Below the pieces are notes generated by a model, which saw nothing but the letters and a program-made list of their open reading frames with translations, ran no database searches and was not told the DNA's origin. Below are positions 58,083-64,000 of a stretch of 64,000 nucleotides of DNA, piece by piece. This DNA comes from Modicisalibacter tunisiensis (GTDB taxonomy: Bacteria > Pseudomonadota > Gammaproteobacteria > Pseudomonadales > Halomonadaceae). The position numbers and the translations under genes are program-made. The DNA lies in contig NZ_JAGXFD010000001.1 of assembly GCF_020148005.1 (NCBI RefSeq), positions 1,732,556 through 1,796,555 of the forward strand. Reading direction: 5' to 3'. Numbering within the stretch: the stretch's first letter is position 1; every line of letters begins with the position of its first letter.

Positions 58083-58691
58083 ATGCCGTTGACACTCTGG
58101 CTGTCCCTGGCGGCGGTCTGTGCCATGGGGGCCATGTCGCCGGGGCCCAGCCTGGCCATGGTACTGCGTCATACCCTGGGCGGCGGACGCACGCCGGGCG
58201 TCGTCGCGGGGCTCAGCCATGCCCTGGGCGTGGGCCTGTATGCCCTGCTGACTGTCTGGGGACTGGGGGCGGTGGTCAGTCAGGAGCCGGTGCTGTTTCG
58301 CATCATCACCTGGGGCGGCGCCGCCTACCTGGCATGGCTGGGCATCAAGGCGCTGCAGGCCGGGCGGGGCGGCGCACTCGAGGCGCAGGCGGCGGTCACC
58401 GATCCGCTGCAGGCGGCCCGCGACGGGGTGCTGGTCGCGCTCGGCAACCCCAAGCTGATCCTGTTCTTCGTGGCCCTGCTGAGCCAGTTCGTCAGCCCCG
58501 ACATGAGCATCGCCGGCAAGGCGCTGATCGTGGCCACGGCCGCCTTGATCGATGGTCTCTGGTACGTGCTGGTGGCGGTTGCGCTGTCGCACTCGGCGGT
58601 GCTGCCCTGGCTGCAGGCGCGTGCCCACTGGATCAACCGCCTGACCGGCGTGCTGCTGCTGGCGCTGGCGCTGCGCGTGCTGATCGGCTGA
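58083..58691 (+). CDS. LysE/RhtB family amino acid exporter
   Basis: A 202-residue inner-membrane protein with about six helices, of the LysE/RhtB exporter family. The N-terminal family motif GAMSPGPSLAMVLRHTLGGG is clear, with a second conserved region GVLVALGNPKLILFFVALL. Such proteins export amino acids such as threonine, homoserine or lysine; the substrate cannot be read from sequence. GAGGAGA lies before the ATG. Convergent with the AidB-like gene, 3 bases between stops. Confidence 0.9.
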   Translation: MPLTLWLSLAAVCAMGAMSPGPSLAMVLRHTLGGGRTPGVVAGLSHALGVGLYALLTVWGLGAVVSQEPVLFRIITWGGAAYLAWLGIKALQAGRGGALEAQAAVTDPLQAARDGVLVALGNPKLILFFVALLSQFVSPDMSIAGKALIVATAALIDGLWYVLVAVALSHSAVLPWLQARAHWINRLTGVLLLALALRVLIG

Positions 58692-58694
58692 GGC

Positions 58695-60341
58695 TCACGA
58701 CTCGATGCGGGCCAGTAGAGTGTCGAGCGGGGCATCGAGTGGCAGCACGCCATAGGCCGGGCTGACCGCCTCGCCGAGCCGGCTGCGGCAGAAGGTCTCG
58801 GCGACCTCGTTGGGCGCATGCCGCAGCAGCAGCGACGCCTGAATGCACTGGGCGAGGCGCTGGGTCAGCCAGCGGGCCTCGGCCTCGAGCGCCTCGGCGG
58901 GCCGGCCCAGGGTCGCCACCAGGGCGGCCACGGCCCGGTCATAGTCGGCCGACAGGCCGCGTGCGGCGGCGAGCTCGTCGCGCAGGACCTCGATACAGGC
59001 CGGGTGACGCTGCAGTACCCGGAGCACGTCCAGGCAGATCACGTTGCCCGAGCCCTCCCAGATCGAGTTGACCGGGGCCTCCCGGTAGAGCCGCGCCAGC
59101 GGCGATTCCTCGACGTAACCGATGCCGCCCAGGCACTCCATGGCTTCGGCCATGAAGCCCGGGGCCCGCTTGTTGTGCCAGTACTTGCCCAGCGTCGGCA
59201 GCAGGCGAGCGAGCAGCCTTTCGCGCTCGTCGTCGGGGCTGTCGAAGGCGCGGGCGGCGCGCAGCACCAGCGCCAGGCCGGCCTCGGTTTCCAGCGCCAG
59301 GTCGGCCACCACCCGGCGCATCAGCGGCTGTTCGGCGAGGGGCTTGCCGAAGGCCTGACGCTGGCGCACATGGTCCCAGGCCTCGACGAGCGCCTGGCGC
59401 ATCATGCCCACGGGCGCGGTGGCGGCGTCCAGCCGGGTCTGCTGGACCATCTCGAGAATGGTGGCGATGCCGCGACCCGGCTCGCCGATCGGCTCGGCCC
59501 AGGCCTCGCGGTACTCGATCTCCGCCGAGGCATTGGCGCGATTGCCGCACTTGTCCTTGAGGCGCTGGAGCTCGATGGCATTGCGTTCGCCGTCGGGGGT
59601 GAAGCGCGGGACCAGAAAGCAGCCCAGCCCCGCCTCGGTGAGGGCCAGGGTCAGGAAGGCGTCGGACATCGGCGCGCTGCAGAACCACTTGTGGCCGGTC
59701 AGGCGGTAGCCGTCGCCGACGAGTCGGGCGCGGGTCGAGTTGGCGCGCACATCGCTGCCGCCCTGCTTCTCGGTCATCGCCATGCCCAGGGTCGTGGCGG
59801 GCTTTTCCCGGGCGGGCACGGCGCGCTCGTCATAGTCCCAGGCCAGCAGCCGGGCCTGCCATTCGTCGTGCACGCGAGGCGCCTGGCGCAGCGCCGGCGT
59901 GGCGGCGTGGGTCATGGTCACCGGGCAGCAGAACCCGGGCTCGGCCTGGGTCAGCAGGTAGAGCGCGGCGACGTGCGCCTGATGACCGCCGCGGCCCTCC
60001 TCTTCCCAGGCCACGGCGTGCCAGCCGTTGTCGAAGGCCAGGTGCATGAGCTGGTGATAGGCGGGATGGTAGCGGACCTCGTCGAGACGCCGGCCGTAGC
60101 GGTCGAACGGCCGAAGCTCCGGCGGGTGGCGGTTGGCCTCCTCGCCGAGCGCCTGGACCGCGCGGCTGCCCACGGCCGCGCCCAGCGGACGCAGGCGGCG
60201 GGCGACCCAGTCTGGCGCCTCGCGGGCCAGGGTATCCTGAAGCGGACGGTCGAGAGCGAACAGATCGCGGTCGCCGGGGGGCGGAGGCTGGTTGTCCACC
60301 CGGTGGGTGGCGAGCTGGCGGCGCGGGGCGCGATCGGTCAT
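58695..60341 (-). CDS. aidB: AidB-like acyl-CoA dehydrogenase
   Basis: A 548-residue FAD protein of the AidB subgroup (E. coli AidB 541). The order is an AidB N-terminal domain, then the FAD-binding region ATTLGMAMTEKQGGSDVRAN and the GHKWFCSAPMSDAFLTLAL segment typical of AidB, then the dehydrogenase C-domain with ECLGGIGYVEESPLARLYRE and VNSIWEGSGNVICLDVLR. In E. coli AidB is induced by alkylation and binds DNA. The start MTDRAPRRQLATHRV was chosen by homology. Confidence 0.9.
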   Translation of the reverse strand: MTDRAPRRQLATHRVDNQPPPPGDRDLFALDRPLQDTLAREAPDWVARRLRPLGAAVGSRAVQALGEEANRHPPELRPFDRYGRRLDEVRYHPAYHQLMHLAFDNGWHAVAWEEEGRGGHQAHVAALYLLTQAEPGFCCPVTMTHAATPALRQAPRVHDEWQARLLAWDYDERAVPAREKPATTLGMAMTEKQGGSDVRANSTRARLVGDGYRLTGHKWFCSAPMSDAFLTLALTEAGLGCFLVPRFTPDGERNAIELQRLKDKCGNRANASAEIEYREAWAEPIGEPGRGIATILEMVQQTRLDAATAPVGMMRQALVEAWDHVRQRQAFGKPLAEQPLMRRVVADLALETEAGLALVLRAARAFDSPDDERERLLARLLPTLGKYWHNKRAPGFMAEAMECLGGIGYVEESPLARLYREAPVNSIWEGSGNVICLDVLRVLQRHPACIEVLRDELAAARGLSADYDRAVAALVATLGRPAEALEAEARWLTQRLAQCIQASLLLRHAPNEVAETFCRSRLGEAVSPAYGVLPLDAPLDTLLARIES

Positions 60342-60536
60342 GGCGGGACTCCACGGGCGCACGGAAAACGGCCGATGGACTGAGCATGGGCCGGGGCGGG
60401 CAGCGGGTCAATCGACGTTCCTCCTGGGGCCACGGCCGTGCTGCCATTCGATGCCTGTTCCTTGATGGCGCAGCGATGACAGGGGCAGGGCGATCGTGGC
60501 ATCGTCTAGCGTTCAGCGACAGCAAAGACGTGGACC

Positions 60537-61031
60537 ATGCAGATCTACAGCCAGGATTGTCGTACCCAGAGTGGCGAGCCCTTCAATCTCCGGGCGCTGC
60601 GCGGGCAGGTGCTGCTGGTGGTCAATGTCGCCAGCCGCTGCGGCTTCACCCCGCAGCTCGGCGAGCTCGAGCGTCTCTACCGGCGCTATCGCGACCAGGG
60701 CTTCACGGTGCTGGCCTTCCCCTGCAACCAGTTCGCGCGCCAGTCGCCGGAAACGGCACGGGCCTTCGGTGCCTTCTGCGAGCGCGAGTACGGCGTCACC
60801 TTTCCGGTGATGGAGAAGGTTCGGGTCAACGGCCCCGGGGCGCACCCGCTGTTCGTGATGCTGCGTCGCCAGGCGCCCGGGGTGCTGGGCAGCACGCCGA
60901 TCAAGTGGAACTTCACCAAGTTCCTGGTCGGTCGCGATGGCCAGGTGATCCGCCGCTTCTCGCCCCGCGACCGGATGGCGCGCATCGTGCCGGAGCTGGA
61001 GCGGGCCCTGGAGACGCCGTTCTCGGCCTGA
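60537..61031 (+). CDS. Glutathione peroxidase family protein
   Basis: A 164-residue thioredoxin-fold peroxidase. Its catalytic residues are in place: C35 in VNVASRCGFTPQL, Q in FPCNQFARQSP and W in KWNFTKFLVGRDG. Cys replaces selenocysteine, as usual in bacteria (BtuE-like). It reduces hydrogen peroxide and organic peroxides. No strong ribosome-binding site precedes the ATG. Confidence 0.92.
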   Translation: MQIYSQDCRTQSGEPFNLRALRGQVLLVVNVASRCGFTPQLGELERLYRRYRDQGFTVLAFPCNQFARQSPETARAFGAFCEREYGVTFPVMEKVRVNGPGAHPLFVMLRRQAPGVLGSTPIKWNFTKFLVGRDGQVIRRFSPRDRMARIVPELERALETPFSA

Positions 61032-61044
61032 ACCGTCCTATCCG

Positions 61045-61437
61045 TCAGTCCGGCGGCGTCTGGCCGCTGGCCACCAGCAGGCGTTCGATCAGGGTGTTCC
61101 AGCGCGGGCGGGCGAGCATGGTCATCATCCCCGAGAACAGCGCCCAGAAGCCCTTGCGCCAGCCGAACAGGCGGCGGTTGTGGGCGACCAGCCGGCGCAG
61201 CAGCTGATGATCGTCCAGGGTGTCGTCGCCGGCCACGGACATCTGCTGGCGGGTCAGCACCGGAGCCAGTTCCAGGCGAAAGATCCACTCCAGCTGCTCG
61301 AGCGTCAGGTCGTGACGCTCGATCACCGCGACCATGCGTGCGTATTCGGTCTCGCGGGGCTCGTGCTCGCGCCACAGCGGCGCCAGGGCCAGCCACAGCT
61401 CGCCGCGCTCGTCGACCAGGGTCTGGGCGTCCTTCAC
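61045..61437 (-). CDS. Conserved hypothetical protein
   Basis: A 130-residue protein, helical, not assigned to a family with confidence. Visible features are an acidic N-terminal half ([20 protein letters not shown], then [20 protein letters not shown]) and a more basic, hydrophobic end ([18 protein letters not shown]). The start is GTG at 61437. It is convergent with the peroxidase gene and divergent from fabV. Confidence 0.65.
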   Translation of the reverse strand: MKDAQTLVDERGELWLALAPLWREHEPRETEYARMVAVIERHDLTLEQLEWIFRLELAPVLTRQQMSVAGDDTLDDHQLLRRLVAHNRRLFGWRKGFWALFSGMMTMLARPRWNTLIERLLVASGQTPPD

Positions 61438-61521
61438 GCCATCCTCCTCGCGATGCGAAACGGAGCGTCATTGTCACACAGTGGCGGACGGCGGGGCAGG
61501 GCGGACAGGTCTCCGGCAAAT

Positions 61522-61530
61522 CGCTAGAAT
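61522..61530 (+). promoter_or_regulatory. Probable -10 of the fabV promoter
   Basis: CGCTAGAAT lies 65 bases upstream of the fabV start, close to the TGCTAGAAT seen before tapT, tsaC and der. Confidence 0.4.
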
Positions 61531-61595
61531 ACCCGCATCAGTCGCTTCCCGGTCCGGGGAGTGCCCCGCAAGCTCCAGCAACGCCGAGGTCTGAC

Positions 61596-62804
61596 GTGAT
61601 CATCAAACCCAAGGTTCGCGGTTTCATCTGCACCACCACCCATCCCACCGGCTGCGCGATGAACGTGCTCGAGCAGATCCAGGCGACCCGCCGGGCGATC
61701 GGCGCGCGCGGCACCGGCGACGCCTGGCCGAAGAAGGTGCTGGTCATCGGCGCGTCCAGCGGTTACGGCCTGGCGGCGCGCATCACCGCGGCCTTCGGCT
61801 ACGGCGCCAGTACCCTGGGCGTGTTCTTCGAGAAGCCCGGCACCGAGAGGAAGCCCGGCACCGCCGGCTGGTACAACGCCGCCGCCTTCGACCGCTACGC
61901 CAAGGAAGAGGGGCTCTACAGCCGCGCGATCAACGGCGACGCCTTCGCCCACGAGACCCGCGAGAAGGCCATCGAGATGATCAAGGAGGACCTCGGCGAG
62001 GTCGACCTGGTGATCTACTCGCTGGCCTCGCCGGTGCGCAAGCTGCCCGACAGCGGCGAGGTGAAGCGCTCCGCGCTCAAGCCGATCGGCGAGACCTACC
62101 GCGCCACCGCCATCGACACCAACAAGGACGCCATCATCGAGGCGGAGGTCGAACCGGCCACCCAGCAGGAAATCGACGACACCATCGCGGTGATGGGCGG
62201 CGAGGACTGGGAACTGTGGATCGACGCGCTCGACAGGGCCGGCGTGCTGGCCGACGGTGCGCGCAGCGTGGCCTTCAGCTACATCGGCACCGAGATCACC
62301 TGGCCGATCTACTGGCACGGGGCCCTGGGCAAGGCCAAGGAGGATCTCGACCGTGCCGCCGGCGAGATCGACAAGCGCCTTGGCGAGACGGGAGGTGGCG
62401 CCAACGTCGCGGTGCTCAAGTCGGTGGTCACCCAGGCCAGCGCGGCGATCCCGGTGATGCCGCTGTACATCGCCATGGTCTACCGGGTGATGAAGGAGCA
62501 GGGCCTGCACGAGGGCACCATCGATCAGCTCAACCGGCTGTTCCGCGACCGGCTCTACGCCGACGAGGCGCCCGCCACCGACGAGGCCGGCCGGCTGCGT
62601 CTCGACGACTGGGAGCTGCGCGACGATGTCCAGCAGGCCTGCAAGGACCTGTGGCCGACGGTGACCACCGACAACCTGTTCGAGATCACCGACTACGCCG
62701 GCTACAAGCACGAGTTCCTCAAGCTGTTCGGCTTCGAGCGCGATGACGTGGACTATGACGCCGACGTCGACCCGGTGGTCGACTTCGATGTCGTGCAGCC
62801 CTGA
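61596..62804 (+). CDS. fabV: Enoyl-ACP reductase FabV
   Basis: A 402-residue NADH-dependent trans-2-enoyl-ACP reductase of the FabV type, completing each fatty acid elongation cycle and usually resistant to triclosan. The start [19 protein letters not shown] is the family signature. The NADH site is [20 protein letters not shown], and the Y-x8-K active-site pattern is in [20 protein letters not shown]. Initiation is at a GTG (61596) behind GAGGT. A longer upstream frame is not supported. Confidence 0.95.
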   Translation: MIIKPKVRGFICTTTHPTGCAMNVLEQIQATRRAIGARGTGDAWPKKVLVIGASSGYGLAARITAAFGYGASTLGVFFEKPGTERKPGTAGWYNAAAFDRYAKEEGLYSRAINGDAFAHETREKAIEMIKEDLGEVDLVIYSLASPVRKLPDSGEVKRSALKPIGETYRATAIDTNKDAIIEAEVEPATQQEIDDTIAVMGGEDWELWIDALDRAGVLADGARSVAFSYIGTEITWPIYWHGALGKAKEDLDRAAGEIDKRLGETGGGANVAVLKSVVTQASAAIPVMPLYIAMVYRVMKEQGLHEGTIDQLNRLFRDRLYADEAPATDEAGRLRLDDWELRDDVQQACKDLWPTVTTDNLFEITDYAGYKHEFLKLFGFERDDVDYDADVDPVVDFDVVQP

Positions 62805-62851
62805 GCGCCTGCCGGTGAGGCATGCCGGCAGCCGGGACGGCGAGGGCGGCG

Positions 62852-63817
62852 ATGCTGCACGATAGCCCGGTCGCCTCGACACCCCGGCAGGTCGGCTTCG
62901 TGCTGCTGCCGGGGTTCTCGCTGCTCGCCCAGGCCTGCGCGCTGGAGCCGCTGCACGTGGCCAACCGGCTGGCCGGCGAACGTCTCTACACGCCGCTGAT
63001 CTTCAGCCTGGACGGCCGTGCGGTGAAAAGCGCCGCGGAGCTGGCGCTGTCGCCGAACAGCGTGGCCGGCAGCGATGCCGGGGCGCTGGACCTGCTGCTG
63101 GTCTGTGCGCCCTCCCAGGGCGTCGGCGCGCACCCGGCGCTCGAGGCCTGGCTGACGCGCCTGGCCGGGCGCGGCGTGGCGCTGGGCGGTGTCGCCGGGG
63201 GCACCGAGGTACTGGCCCGGGCCGGGGTGCTCGACGGTTACCGTGCCACGCTGCCCTGGCAGAATCTGGAAGCCTTCGCCCGGGCGCATCCGGCGGTGCG
63301 GGTCGGCCATCAGCTGTTCGAGATCGATCGCGACCGTCTGAGCTGCGGCGGCGGTACCGCGGCGATGGACATGATGATGACCCTGATCGGCCAGCATCAC
63401 GGCCAGCGGCTCGCCGAGCGCATCTCCGAGCACTTCGTCTGCGAGCGCATCCGCATGGGCGACGAGCCCCAGCATGTGCCGCTGCGCACCCGGCTCGGCC
63501 ACGCCCCGCAGAGCCTGGTCGACGCCGTGGCGCTGATGGAGTCCAACATCGAGGAGCCGCTGACCACCCATGAGCTGGCCGAGCATCTGGGCATCTCGCG
63601 GCGCCAGCTCGAGCGGCTGTTCAAGAAGTACCTGCAGGCGGTGCCCAGCCGCTACTACCTGGACCTGCGCCTGCAGCGCGCGCGCAAGCTGCTGCGCGAG
63701 ACCGACCAGGCGGTGGGCGACATCGCCCTGCAGACCGGCTTCTCCTCCGGCGCCCACTTCTCCACCGCCTACCGCAACCACTTCGGCATGACGCCCCGCG
63801 AGGAGCGGCTGACCTGA
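62852..63817 (+). CDS. GlxA-family AraC regulator, GbdR-like
   Basis: A 321-residue transcription regulator: an N-terminal DJ-1/PfpI-like ligand domain (about 10-195, VGFVLLPGFSLLAQACALEP, then CGGGTAAMDMMMTLIG) and a C-terminal AraC DNA-binding domain with two helix-turn-helix units (LAEHLGISRRQLERLFKKYL and IALQTGFSSGAHFSTAYRNH). The sequence is close in style to Pseudomonas GbdR, which controls glycine betaine and choline catabolism, a relevant role in a halophile. The ATG at 62852 follows GAGGG; 62822 is an alternative. Confidence 0.88.
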   Translation: MLHDSPVASTPRQVGFVLLPGFSLLAQACALEPLHVANRLAGERLYTPLIFSLDGRAVKSAAELALSPNSVAGSDAGALDLLLVCAPSQGVGAHPALEAWLTRLAGRGVALGGVAGGTEVLARAGVLDGYRATLPWQNLEAFARAHPAVRVGHQLFEIDRDRLSCGGGTAAMDMMMTLIGQHHGQRLAERISEHFVCERIRMGDEPQHVPLRTRLGHAPQSLVDAVALMESNIEEPLTTHELAEHLGISRRQLERLFKKYLQAVPSRYYLDLRLQRARKLLRETDQAVGDIALQTGFSSGAHFSTAYRNHFGMTPREERLT

Positions 63818-63917
63818 CGGCGCCGCCTCGTCATCAAGACAATCGCAGTTGGGGCTCTGGCAAGGGGCGTTGTCCACGGACCAGCCCCTGGCTTGACTTG
63901 CGATAGCCTTGGCCCCG

Positions 63918-64000
63918 TCATGCCTTGTGCGCCAGCAGGGCGCGGAACAGCGAGCCCATCATCACCGGCTCGTCGCGCTCGACGACGAACCCGGCGCCCT
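63918..64000 (-). CDS. 3' end of a leftward gene (partial)
   Basis: From the window edge the minus strand reads open to a TGA at 63918-63920, encoding GAGFVVERDEPVMMGSLFRA and then LLAHKA. The codon use is typical of the host. Only about 26 residues are visible, too few to name the protein. It converges on the GbdR-like regulator. Confidence 0.6.
   Translation of the reverse strand, partial: GAGFVVERDEPVMMGSLFRALLAHKA

Noticed and set aside
57827-58159. Reading frame on the minus strand in the gap right of the phage.
   Set aside because: It runs through the strong terminator and into the LysE gene, with no recognisable protein features.

Overview
The window is GC-rich (roughly 65-70 % in the core genes) chromosomal DNA from a gammaproteobacterium. 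Gene order and protein character fit a Halomonas-like member of the Halomonadaceae: pepA divergent from lptFG, purEK, def-fmt-rsmB-trkA-trkH, dprA-tsaC-hemF-aroE, der-bamB-yfgM-hisS-ispG-rodZ-pilW-rlmN-ndk, cysE-iscR-iscS-iscA, and queA-tgt-yajC-secDF. The genus is inferred from these clusters and from the style of the proteins; no 16S rRNA gene is present.

Layout. 0.2-4.1 kb: aminopeptidase A and the LPS-export permeases LptF/LptG. 4.1-6.8 kb: iron storage (bfd, bfr) and purine synthesis (purK, purE). 7.1-10.8 kb: RNA modification and sirtuin genes (DUF1653, tcdA, truC, cobB-like, tapT-like). 10.8-18.5 kb: a leftward block with a TraB-like protein, TrkH/TrkA potassium uptake, dodecin, RsmB, Fmt and Def. 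18.7-25.1 kb: mainly rightward genes (LysM protein, dprA, tsaC, hemF, aroE, a DUF815 ATPase) with one leftward M48 lipoprotease. 25.2-38.9 kb: a long leftward region from trmJ and cysE through a reduced isc locus to the ndk-der housekeeping cluster. 39.1-45.5 kb: suhB, then leftward queA-tgt-yajC-secD-secF. 45.7 kb: tRNA-Leu(CAA).

At 45.72-57.61 kb an approximately 11.8-kb filamentous phage (inovirus) of the Pf type is integrated in tRNA-Leu, bounded by a 94-bp direct repeat with one mismatch. It carries an integrase, replication protein, TraX-family membrane protein, its own secretin, Zot/pI ATPase, pVI-like protein, pIII-like adsorption protein, major coat protein, two micro-genes of 32 and 36 residues, ssDNA-binding protein, a strongly base-paired intergenic region, an excisionase-like HTH protein, a divergent repressor, a membrane-anchored DUF2726 putative nuclease and a HigBA-type toxin-antitoxin pair. 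The structural genes overlap by 1-20 nt and run leftward as one module. After the phage come a LysE-type exporter, an AidB-like dehydrogenase, glutathione peroxidase, FabV and a GbdR-like regulator.

The most notable observations are: (1) a TraX homologue, the F-pilin N-acetylase family, co-transcribed with the assembly genes of a filamentous phage; (2) a dispersed intergenic palindromic element of about 110 bp present three times, with two compensated base-pair changes in its hairpin; (3) a SuhB that has lost most of its inositol-phosphatase metal ligands; (4) an isc locus reduced to iscR-iscS-iscA, in which IscS also lacks its IscU-docking tail; (5) an AT-rich, apparently exchanged receptor domain in the phage adsorption protein.
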